Assembly: GCF_010367455.1 (NCBI RefSeq)
Contig: NZ_WRPR01000002.1
Span: forward strand, 32,615 to 96,614
Source of the DNA: Candidatus Laterigemmans baculatus
GTDB taxonomy: Bacteria; Planctomycetota; Planctomycetia; Pirellulales; Pirellulaceae
Length of the DNA stretch: 64,000 nt
Reading direction: 5' to 3'
In this document: piece after piece, positions 1-7,276 of the stretch
Position numbering within the stretch: position 1 is the stretch's first letter
Layout of the letters: the number at the start of each line of letters is the position of its first letter
The notes under the pieces: model-generated
Database searches by the model: none
Told to the model about the DNA's origin: nothing
The model's input: the letters and a program-made list of their open reading frames with translations, nothing else
Made by a program: the position numbers and the translations under genes

Positions 1-1080
1 CGCGAGTCGCGGGGCGGTGGCCGCGAGGAAGCGGCCGAGCCGGTTCGCAGCGAAGAGCGGACAGAGAGTCGTCCCGAAAGCCGGTCGGAGGGCCGCCCCG
101 AAGGCCGATCCGAAGGCCGCCGAGGGGGACGTGGCCGCGAAGAGCGTGAGTCCGAGGAGTCGCGGGGCGAGGAATCGTCCGCTCGTCCGTCGCGTCGCGG
201 ACGTCGCCGCGGGCAGCGGCAGCGGATGTCGGGCGATGAGGTCGGCTGGGACGAAGAACGCTCTGCCTCGTTCGGTCGCGAGCGGGAACGCGGCGGTTTG
301 GAGGATGAAGAGGAACCGGTGGTCGGCTTCGTTGACGACGAGGACGATGAGGAATTTGGAGTTCTCCCGGCAGTCGACGAAGAGTCGTCCGCCGCGGGAG
401 GTACCGACGAGGAAGAGTCGCAGCCCCGTCGCCGCCGTCGCCGAGGGCGTCGCCGCCGCGGCGGTAGCAGCGAAGCGACTGGCGAGCCGACGGCCCGGGG
501 TGGGCGCGAAGGGGAGCCGGCCGATGGTGCCGCCGCGGAAGATCGCCGGGCGGCGGGTGCCGACGAGCGGGCCGGTGGTCGGGCTGCGGGTGGTCGGGCT
601 GCGGGTGGTCGGACTGAGGGTGGTCGGACTGAGGGTGGTCGGACTGCGGGGGGTCGGGCTGCCGGTGGTCGGGCTGCGGGTGAGGCCGCTGGACGGGCGA
701 CCGGTCGGGCGATCGACTCGGAATTCGATGACGATCACGAGGACGACGACGAGGCCGTCGTGCTGCGGCGTTCGCGCCGCGGGCGGCGTCGTCGTGGAGC
801 CCCGGTCTCCGAGGGCAGCCGGGTGACCGAAGCCGATCGGGGAGCCGAGGCTGATGCAGGAGCCGAGGATGACCTCGGGGCCGGTGAAGACACGCCCCGG
901 AGCAGCAACTACGGGCTGGAGAGCGACGGCGAGGAAGAGGCGGTCCTGCAGAACACGCAGCGGAACATCCCGACCTGGACCGATGCCGTGGCCCTGTTGG
1001 TCAACCCGAACCTGGAGTCGCGGAAGCGCGATCCGCAGCGGGGAGGCGGCGGGCGAAGCCGAGGCCGCCGCCGCGACTGA
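1..1080 (+). CDS. Arg/Glu/Gly-rich protein, C-terminal part (5' end outside window)
   Basis: The frame is open from the first base, so this is the 3' part of a longer gene. The visible part is low complexity: mixed Arg, Glu, Gly and Ser, then acidic stretches alternating with Arg-rich blocks. Near the middle is a five-residue ladder (GGRAA, GGRTE, GGRTA) encoded by 15-bp tandem repeats around positions 575-690. The last 40 residues are different and look conserved: they begin NIPTWTDAVALLVNPNLESR and end in a Gly/Arg tail. Such RG-rich tails suggest nucleic-acid binding, but I do not recognise the protein and the N-terminal domain is not visible. The last codons plus the stop (CGCCGCCGCGACTGA) are duplicated directly after the stop. 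Confidence 0.75.
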   Translation, partial: RESRGGGREEAAEPVRSEERTESRPESRSEGRPEGRSEGRRGGRGREERESEESRGEESSARPSRRGRRRGQRQRMSGDEVGWDEERSASFGRERERGGLEDEEEPVVGFVDDEDDEEFGVLPAVDEESSAAGGTDEEESQPRRRRRRGRRRRGGSSEATGEPTARGGREGEPADGAAAEDRRAAGADERAGGRAAGGRAAGGRTEGGRTEGGRTAGGRAAGGRAAGEAAGRATGRAIDSEFDDDHEDDDEAVVLRRSRRGRRRRGAPVSEGSRVTEADRGAEADAGAEDDLGAGEDTPRSSNYGLESDGEEEAVLQNTQRNIPTWTDAVALLVNPNLESRKRDPQRGGGGRSRGRRRD

Positions 1081-1132
1081 GCGCCGCCGCGACTGAGCGG
1101 CGCCGCAGCGGTGAAATGAATGCAACCGCGGG

Positions 1133-1162
1133 TTGCCGATTGGCCCCGCGTGCGGGTACAAC
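1133..1162 (+). promoter_or_regulatory. possible promoter of the SRP RNA
   Basis: TTGCCG at 1133-1138 and TACAAC at 1157-1162 are separated by 18 bp, a reasonable sigma-70-like arrangement. It lies just upstream of the predicted SRP RNA 5' end. The match is weak and rests on position as much as sequence. Confidence 0.3.
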
Positions 1163-1182
1163 GGTGCAGCGGGCCGGCGGCG

Positions 1183-1303
1183 AGAACTGCCGGGCAGTGG
1201 CGGCCCTTGCGATTGGGAACCATGAACTTGGTCAGGCCTTAACTGGAGCAGCCATAAGTGGGGTACCTTTGTGTGAGGGCCGCCGCTCCCCGGCAGTCGT
1301 TCT
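1183..1303 (+). ncRNA. ffs: signal recognition particle RNA (small bacterial type)
   Basis: The hallmark SRP domain IV is present: GGTCAGG at 1230-1236, a short TTAA tetraloop region, then AGCAGCC at 1247-1253, flanked by ACTT and AAGT. Long-range arms pair around it: GGCGGCCCT (about 1199-1207) with AGGGCCGCC (1276-1284), GCCGGG (1189-1194) with CCCGGC (about 1289-1294), and AGAACTG (1183-1189) with CAGT-bulge-TTCT (1294-1303). A T/C-rich run follows the 3' arm. The RNA binds Ffh and targets nascent membrane proteins. It sits directly upstream of dnaX, an arrangement also found in Bacillus. Exact ends are inferred from pairing. Confidence 0.88.
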
Positions 1304-1342
1304 TCTTCTTCGGTGGCACGTTCTTCCTCCGCTGCGTTTGGT

Positions 1343-3301
1343 ATGTCTGAGAGCGTCGCGCAATCGTCCGACCGCTATGTCGTCGTCGCGCGGCGTTACC
1401 GGCCTCGCGGCTTTGAGCAACTGGTTGGCCAGGAGCACGTCGCCCGGGCGCTGAAGAACGCGATCGAGACCGGGCGGGTCGGGCACGCCTACCTGTTCAC
1501 CGGGGCTCGCGGGGTCGGCAAGACCAGCACCGCGCGGATCTTCGCCAAAGCGCTCAACGCGCCCGAGGGGCCCACGGCGACTCCTGACGACAGCAGCGAC
1601 ATCTGCCAGGCGATCGACGCCGGGGAAGACATCGACGTGCTGGAGATCGACGGAGCGAGCAACCGCGGGATCGACGAGATCCGCCAGCTTCGCTCGGGGG
1701 TCGGGGTTCGTCCGAGCCGAGCGCGGTACAAGATCTACATCATCGACGAAGTCCACATGCTCACCCAAGCGGCCTTCAACGCCCTGTTGAAGACGCTCGA
1801 GGAGCCTCCGGAGCACGTCAAATTCATCTTCTGCACGACCGATCCGGAAAAGATCCCGATCACCGTGCTCAGCCGTTGCCAGCGTTTTGACTTCGCTCCG
1901 GTGCGGGTCGATGAGATCGCCGGCCGACTGCGAGAGATCGTCGACGCCGAGCGGGCCGAGGCGGACGACGAAGCGTTGCGGTTGTTGGCGCGCCGCGCCG
2001 CTGGATCGATGCGCGACAGCCAGTCGCTGCTCGAACAGGTCCTCAGCTTCAGCAGTGGTCGGCTGACCGTCGAGAGCGTGCATTCGATGCTCGGCACGGC
2101 CGACGACGCGCGGATGGTCGAGTTGGCCGAAGCGCTCGGCAACCGCGACAGCCGCAAGGCGCTCGACGTGATCGACGCGGCCGTGCTGGGAGGCGTCGAC
2201 GCGGGGCAGTTGGCCGAACAACTGCTTGGCTTTTTTCGCGACATGATGACCGCCGCGGTCGGTTGCGACGCCGAGATGCTGCGGTTTACCAGCTCGGCGA
2301 TGCACCCCCAGCTGAAGGAGCAAGGGCAGCAGGTGGGGCTGCAGACGATCCTGGGGATCGTCGCCCTGCTCGACCAGACCCTGGTCCGGATCCGCCAGAG
2401 CGTCCACGGTCAAGTGTTGCTCGAAGCGGCTGTGGTGCAGATCTGCACCCTCCCGGACCTCGACGCGATCACCCGGCTCGCGGCCGCTCTGTCCGGGGCG
2501 GGGGGCAATGGAGCGGCCGGGGGCGAAAAAAAAAACGCTAGTCGGCCCGCCGCCGCGGTAGCCGCTCCCCAAGCGGTTCAGGCTGCAGCGCGTGCTCCAG
2601 CTCCCGGAGGCACGCCGCTCGCGGAACAGCCTGCGGCCCCCTCCCCTGCTCAGGCCCCCGCCCCTGCTCAGGCCCCCTCCCCTGCTGAGGCCCCCTCGGC
2701 TGCAGCTCAGTCCCCTGGCGCTGTTCGGAGTGCCTCCGCTGCCTCCGCTGCCTCCGCTGGCGCTGCTCAGGTCTCGGCACCGGTCGGCACAGGTGGGCCG
2801 TCGCGACCGCAGCTGGCGGCCGCGAGCGGGGGGAGAGAGGGCGGGGCGCCGGTTGCTGCGGGGGGCGAATCGCAGGATTTGGTCGTGCCGCTCGAGCGGC
2901 CTTGGGACAAGCCGACGGCCGAGCGGGTGTGGCAAGCCGCGTTGGCAGCAATGGATGGGATGACGGCCGATTTTGCTCGCCAAGCCGCTGCTGTTGAGCC
3001 GCAGGGGAAGCATCGTCTGCGTCTCATGTTTCCTGCCGACCGCGAGCTGGCCCGCCGAGCCTGCGAGAAGCCCGAGCGAAAAACGCAGCTCGAAGCGGCG
3101 ATCCGGTCTGTTTCGGCACGCGACGTGCAGATAGACTGCGATTTGTGTTCCACCACGGCCGCGCCCCCCAAGCCGGCCAAGGCCTCAGCCGCAGTCAACC
3201 GGCGTCAGCTGATGCGGGAGGCCGAGGGGCACCCGCTGGTGCAGGAACTGATCGAGCTGTTCGAAGCGGAAATCGTGCGGGTCGATCAGCTCTCTGGGTA
3301 G
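1343..3301 (+). CDS. dnaX: DNA polymerase III subunits gamma/tau
   Basis: Clamp-loader ATPase that loads the sliding clamp during replication. Walker A is GARGVGKTS (about residues 54-62), Walker B is IYIIDEVHML (131-140), and the sensor region is FIFCTTDPEK (161-170). After the AAA+ core and lid comes a long Ala/Pro-rich linker of PSPAEAP type (about 390-510) and a tau-like C-terminal domain. The family's zinc module between Walker A and B normally has four cysteines; here only Cys88 remains (NAPEGPTATPDDSSDICQAI). The ATG at 1343 is preferred over an upstream GTG at 1313, because family N-termini are short and 1313 lies only 10 bp past the SRP RNA. A run of nine A at about 2526-2534 could in principle allow frameshifting, but nothing else supports this. 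Followed by ebfC and recR, the usual cluster. Confidence 0.95.
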   Translation: MSESVAQSSDRYVVVARRYRPRGFEQLVGQEHVARALKNAIETGRVGHAYLFTGARGVGKTSTARIFAKALNAPEGPTATPDDSSDICQAIDAGEDIDVLEIDGASNRGIDEIRQLRSGVGVRPSRARYKIYIIDEVHMLTQAAFNALLKTLEEPPEHVKFIFCTTDPEKIPITVLSRCQRFDFAPVRVDEIAGRLREIVDAERAEADDEALRLLARRAAGSMRDSQSLLEQVLSFSSGRLTVESVHSMLGTADDARMVELAEALGNRDSRKALDVIDAAVLGGVDAGQLAEQLLGFFRDMMTAAVGCDAEMLRFTSSAMHPQLKEQGQQVGLQTILGIVALLDQTLVRIRQSVHGQVLLEAAVVQICTLPDLDAITRLAAALSGAGGNGAAGGEKKNASRPAAAVAAPQAVQAAARAPAPGGTPLAEQPAAPSPAQAPAPAQAPSPAEAPSAAAQSPGAVRSASAASAASAGAAQVSAPVGTGGPSRPQLAAASGGREGGAPVAAGGESQDLVVPLERPWDKPTAERVWQAALAAMDGMTADFARQAAAVEPQGKHRLRLMFPADRELARRACEKPERKTQLEAAIRSVSARDVQIDCDLCSTTAAPPKPAKASAAVNRRQLMREAEGHPLVQELIELFEAEIVRVDQLSG

Positions 3302-3468
3302 CGCGAGCTGCCGTATGCGGGCGGGCCGTGCGCGGGCTGCTGTGCGGGGGCTGCTGTGCGCGGGCGGGCCATGTGCGCGGATCAAGGTTCGGGCTTATCA
3401 GGCAACCTGCGGATCGCACTCTCGGCTCGCACTCGACCGAGATCTCATTCACTTAGAGCGGGAAAGTT

Positions 3469-3825
3469 ATGTTCAAGGGATTGGCTGGAATGGCCTCGAT
3501 GATGGGCAACCTGCAGCAGGTGCCCCGCAAGTTGGAAGCGATCAATGAGCGGTTGCGGAGCGAGCGGGTGGTTGGGGAGGCAGACGAGGGGCGGGTGGTC
3601 GTCGAGATGAACGGGCTGGGGGAGCTGCAGGCGATTACGATCGCCCCGGCGCTGGTGGCGGGGGGAGATCCGGTGCCGGCTCAGCAGCCGATTTGCGAGG
3701 CGGTCAACGAAGCGAATTTGCGGGCTAAGAAGCTCTATGGGGAGGCGATCCACGAGATGGCCAAGGATTTAAATATGAATATTCCCGGGATCGAGTCGCT
3801 GCTCACGCGGCTGACGGGGGGCTGA
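3469..3825 (+). CDS. ebfC: YbaB/EbfC nucleoid-associated protein
   Basis: Small DNA-binding protein of about 118 residues, the usual family length. The N-terminal helix contains QQVPRKLEAINERL, followed by the conserved VVVEMNGLGELQAITI beta hairpin and a C-terminal helix rich in Ala, Lys and Glu. The family forms tweezer-like dimers that coat DNA. It sits between dnaX and recR, with only seven bases to the recR start, matching the conserved dnaX-ebfC-recR operon and suggesting a link to replication or repair. The 167 bp before it contain a GC-rich imperfect tandem repeat (GTGCGCGGGC and GGCTGCTGTGCG units, about 3325-3380). Confidence 0.92.
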   Translation: MFKGLAGMASMMGNLQQVPRKLEAINERLRSERVVGEADEGRVVVEMNGLGELQAITIAPALVAGGDPVPAQQPICEAVNEANLRAKKLYGEAIHEMAKDLNMNIPGIESLLTRLTGG

Positions 3826-3832
3826 ACGGTTC

Positions 3833-4432
3833 ATGGCGGAATGGTCCCACAGCGTGGGTGAGCTGGTCGATCAGCTGGGTCGGCTACCGGGCATCGGGCG
3901 GAAGACGGCGGAGCGACTCGCTTACCACCTGTTACGCGTCCCCCAGGCCGAGGCGCTTGCGCTGAGCGAATCGATCCGTCGCGTTCGGGAGAACGTGAGG
4001 TACTGCGAAACATGCTTCAATTTATCGGAGGGGCCGCGATGTTCGATTTGCGCGGACCCCCGGCGCGATGCGACGCGGCTGTGCGTGGTCGAGCAGCCCC
4101 GCGACTTGATGTCGCTCGAGCAGGCGGGAGCTTACCGCGGGCTGTACCACGTGTTGCTCGGTCGCATCGCCCCGCTCGACGGAATCGGTCCTGATCAACT
4201 GACCATCGACCATCTCGTCGACCGCGTCCGCAGCGGCAGTTTTCGGGAAATCATTATGGCGACGAATCCGACGGTCGAAGGGGATGGGACTTCGCTCTAC
4301 ATCTCGAATTTGCTGTCGGAGTACGCGCTCGAGGTGACCCGGCTGGCCCGAGGAATCACCGCCGGAAGCGTGCTCGAGTACGCGAACCGAGAGATTTTGG
4401 CGGACGCGCTGAACGGGCGCCAGAAGTTTTAA
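3833..4432 (+). CDS. recR: recombination protein RecR
   Basis: Recombination mediator that works with RecF/RecO to load RecA on gapped DNA. The order is complete for the family: a helix-hairpin-helix (LPGIGRKTAERLAYHLL, about residues 18-34), a C4 zinc finger (Cys58, Cys61, Cys70, Cys73), and a Toprim domain starting at LCVVEQPRDL with GDGTSLYI further on. At 199 residues it has the usual length. It is co-directional with ebfC and separated from it by seven bases. Confidence 0.96.
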   Translation: MAEWSHSVGELVDQLGRLPGIGRKTAERLAYHLLRVPQAEALALSESIRRVRENVRYCETCFNLSEGPRCSICADPRRDATRLCVVEQPRDLMSLEQAGAYRGLYHVLLGRIAPLDGIGPDQLTIDHLVDRVRSGSFREIIMATNPTVEGDGTSLYISNLLSEYALEVTRLARGITAGSVLEYANREILADALNGRQKF

Positions 4433-4465
4433 TCGCAACCTAACCTGCTACGGAGACGGATTCCC

Positions 4466-5956
4466 ATGCGTATGTCGATGGGGATGGAGGCGCGTCAAAC
4501 TCAGACGCAGAAGTTGGCGCCCCGGATGATCCAGTCGATGGAGATTCTGCAGCTGCCGGTGCTGGCGCTGGAAGAACGCATCGAGCAGGAAATGAATGAG
4601 AATCCCCTGTTGGAGATTCAGGAAGTTGATCCCCAGTTGCCTGAGGAAGACGAAGAGCCGTCGGCCGACACTCGCAGCGACGACGAGCGGGAGTTGGTGG
4701 TCGACAACGATCATGACAACAAGGACGACTTTGAGCGGCTGCTGAACATGGACAGCGAGCTGCCGAACACTTTTGACGATTCGTTCCGCCGCTCGTCCAA
4801 CCGCGTCCAGGATGATGCCGACCGCCGCCACGATCTGATGGCCAACGCCGAGGCGCGTCCCGAATCGCTCAACGACTATCTGCTGCACCAGCTCGCCGAA
4901 CTCGACATCGACGACCGCGTCGAAGCGATGGCCGAGCGGATCATCAGCGCCCTCGACGCCCGCGACGGCGGCTACCTGCGGACGCCGCTCGTCGACATGC
5001 TGCCGGCCGGACACACGCCGGAGGATCTCGAGCTGGCCAACGAAGCGCTCGCGGTCGTCCAGAGTCTCGAGCCGGCCGGCGTCGCCGCCCGTTCGCTGAG
5101 CGAATGCCTGCTGAACCAGCTCCGCGAGGGGATGCCGTTCTACGAAGAGCTCAAGATCCTGATCGGAAACCACCTGGAGGATCTGGCCGAGAACCGTTTG
5201 CCGGCGATCCAGCGGAAGACCGGGATTTCGCTCGAGACGATCCAGGCGGCTCGCGAGCAGATGCACAAGCTGACTCCGAAACCCGGAGCGGCGTTCATGA
5301 AGGCGATGGTGCCGAACGTCACCCCCGACGTGATCGTCGAGCAGGATCAGGATGGGACCTACCGCGTGCGGTTGGATGATGACCGCGTCCCCACGCTGTA
5401 CATCAGCGATTACTACCGCCGCCGGCTGCAGGATCCAGGGGCCACGGCCGAAGAACGCGAGTTCATTAAAAAGAAGATCACCAACGCCCAGTGGTTGATC
5501 GACTCGATCGAGCAGCGCCGCGGCACGTTGACGAAGGTCGCTCAGGCGATCGTCGAGCACCAGACTCGGTTCCTCGACGAAGGCCCCGAAGCGATCGAGC
5601 CGCTCAAGATGCAGCAGATCGCCGACCGCGTGGGAGTCCACGTGACCACCGTCAGCCGCGCGGTCGACGACAAATGGATCCAGACGCCTCGCGGAATCTT
5701 GCCTCTGCGACGCTTCTTTGTCGGCGGAACGCAGACCGAAGATGGCGATGACGTGGCCTGGGATACGATCCGCCTGCGGCTGCAGGAGCTGATCGATAAG
5801 GAGAGCAAGAGCAGCCCGTTCAGCGACGAAGAACTGGTCGAGGAGCTGAAAAAGCACGGGATGAGCGTCGCGCGCCGCACCGTCACCAAGTACCGCAAGA
5901 AAATGGGCATCCCCAGCAGCCGCCAGCGCCGCGATTGGACGCTGGTGAAGAAGTAG
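4466..5956 (+). CDS. rpoN: RNA polymerase sigma-54 factor
   Basis: Alternative sigma factor recognising -24/-12 promoters and needing AAA+ activators. Region I is glutamine/leucine-rich (LAPRMIQSMEILQLPVLALE, near residues 17-36) and is followed by an acidic region II (about 52-90). The core-binding and HTH regions follow (QQIADRVGVHVTTVSRAV), and the RpoN box is ARRTVTKYRKKMGIP near the C-terminus, close to the consensus ARRTVTKYRE. Length 496 is typical. It starts 33 bp after recR, so it may be read from the same transcript. Confidence 0.96.
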   Translation: MRMSMGMEARQTQTQKLAPRMIQSMEILQLPVLALEERIEQEMNENPLLEIQEVDPQLPEEDEEPSADTRSDDERELVVDNDHDNKDDFERLLNMDSELPNTFDDSFRRSSNRVQDDADRRHDLMANAEARPESLNDYLLHQLAELDIDDRVEAMAERIISALDARDGGYLRTPLVDMLPAGHTPEDLELANEALAVVQSLEPAGVAARSLSECLLNQLREGMPFYEELKILIGNHLEDLAENRLPAIQRKTGISLETIQAAREQMHKLTPKPGAAFMKAMVPNVTPDVIVEQDQDGTYRVRLDDDRVPTLYISDYYRRRLQDPGATAEEREFIKKKITNAQWLIDSIEQRRGTLTKVAQAIVEHQTRFLDEGPEAIEPLKMQQIADRVGVHVTTVSRAVDDKWIQTPRGILPLRRFFVGGTQTEDGDDVAWDTIRLRLQELIDKESKSSPFSDEELVEELKKHGMSVARRTVTKYRKKMGIPSSRQRRDWTLVKK

Positions 5957-6029
5957 CAAGAGGCGAGGAAGCTGAGGTAGGAGGTTTCAGGTTTCCGATT
6001 TGAGGCTTCGGATAATCTGTAATCTCCTG

Positions 6030-6228
6030 TTATTTCCGGCTTCCGGCTCCCAATTACGAGCTCCGCTGAGCACGAGCACGATAATGAATGCTCCCCGTGC
6101 TCCCTTCCGTGCTCCCTTCCGTGCTGTTCCGTGCTGTTCCGTGTCCTTCCGTGGCCCCCATTTTCCGGCTTCCAGCTCCCGGCTCCCGGCTCCCGGCTCC
6201 CGGCTCCCGGCCCCCGGCTCCCTATTCT
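6030..6228. repeat. composite repeat: CCGGCTCC ladder plus TTCCGTGTCCTTCCGTGG array
   Basis: Two intergenic repeat types lie side by side. One is a ladder of CCGGCTCC/CCAGCTCC units (6030-6055 and 6166-6228, with five near-perfect CCGGCTCC copies). The other is a CCGTGCTCCCTTCCGTGCT array ending in TTCCGTGTCCTTCCGTGG (about 6090-6160). The second type recurs around the GxxExxY gene. The ladder directly abuts the stop codon of the minus-strand gluconolactonase gene. Confidence 0.8.
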
Positions 6229-7208
6229 CCGACTCGCAGCTTGGGCGTCGGTAGGCCCTTGGTCGACAGCCGGACTGCGTACAGCCCGTTGCGGGCGGTG
6301 ATGTAGAGCGTGTCTCGCTCGGGGCCGCCAAAGGTGACGTTGGCAGGCTGTTCGGGAACTTCGATCAAGGTGAGGAACTCTCCGCCGGGCGAGAACACTT
6401 GCACGCCGAGGTTGCTGGTGATGTAGAGGTTGCCAGCGGTGTCGACTACCATTCCGTCGCCCCCGGCGTTTTCTTCGGCTTGCTTCTGCCGCAGTTTGCA
6501 GAACACCGAGGGCTTGGAGAGCTGGCCGGGACCGACGACGTCGTAGACGAGCATTTCGGCCGAGCGGCTAGGGATCAGGTACAGGCGGTCGCCTTGGGGC
6601 GACAGCGCGATGCCATTGGGTGCCGGCAGATCGCCGCTGACTCGCGAGACTTTGCCGTCGGTGCTGAGGTAGTAAAACGCCTGGACTTTCTGCGGCAACG
6701 GTTCCGGGGCTCGGAACAGCGGATCGGTAAAGTAAACGCCGCCGGCTTGGTCGATCACCAGATCGTTGGGTGCGTTGAAGCGGGCTCCTTCGTAGGTGGC
6801 GGCGAGAGTGGTCGGTTTTTTCGTCTTCAAGTCATAGGCGACGACTTGGCCGTCCATTTGGCAAGCGAGGAGCCGCCCCCCCGCTTCGACGAAGAGCCCA
6901 TTGGCATGCCCCGACGGCTGGATAAAGGGCTCGGCCTGGGAGTCGCCGCGGCGGACGTAGATCGTGTTGGCCGGAATGTCGCTGAAGTAGAGGGCTCCTT
7001 CGCCCGCCCCGGAGTTGTCGCTGGCGTAGGTGGGGCCTTCGGTGAATTGGAAACCGCCTTGCAGCTTTTCGACGGGGCCGCGCGTGGAAACGGCGGTTTG
7101 GCCATCGGCCGCCTTGGCGCTCGAACCCGAGAGGGCGCCGCCAAGCAGAGTGCCGCCAAGCAGAGTGGTGCGGAGCAAGAGCGTCAGGGAGCGTCGGTTC
7201 GGAAGCAT
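6222..7208 (-). CDS. SMP-30/gluconolactonase-like secreted beta-propeller
   Basis: Predicted exported lactonase of the SMP-30/gluconolaconase/LRE family, which hydrolyses sugar lactones with one divalent metal. The signal peptide covers about residues 1-34. Candidate metal ligands fit the family: Glu57 in FTEGP, Asn198 in PAPNGIALSP and Asp251 in GGDGMVVD; FNAPNDLV at 144-151 is also typical. The ATG at 7208 is chosen because GAGG lies about 10 bases upstream; upstream in-frame starts would give an unlikely Arg-rich extension. The signal peptide holds a small duplication (TLLGG twice) from a DNA tandem repeat. The stop TAG abuts an intergenic CCGGCTCC repeat. The real substrate is unknown. 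Confidence 0.85.
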   Translation of the reverse strand: MLPNRRSLTLLLRTTLLGGTLLGGALSGSSAKAADGQTAVSTRGPVEKLQGGFQFTEGPTYASDNSGAGEGALYFSDIPANTIYVRRGDSQAEPFIQPSGHANGLFVEAGGRLLACQMDGQVVAYDLKTKKPTTLAATYEGARFNAPNDLVIDQAGGVYFTDPLFRAPEPLPQKVQAFYYLSTDGKVSRVSGDLPAPNGIALSPQGDRLYLIPSRSAEMLVYDVVGPGQLSKPSVFCKLRQKQAEENAGGDGMVVDTAGNLYITSNLGVQVFSPGGEFLTLIEVPEQPANVTFGGPERDTLYITARNGLYAVRLSTKGLPTPKLRVGE

Positions 7209-7276
7209 CGGTGGATTCCTCGGGAGTGGGAAACAGCGTACCGCGTCCATTATGGACGGCCCGAAACCCCGCGGCG

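Noticed and set aside
2526..2534. Run of nine A in dnaX as a programmed frameshift site making a short gamma form
   Set aside because: An A-run occurs but I see no stem-loop and no nearby stop in the right frame that would produce a gamma-like end (a frame ends at about 2541 but nothing confirms use). Left as a note only.
4448..5959. 503-residue open frame on the minus strand
   Set aside because: Antisense to rpoN; no recognisable domain.
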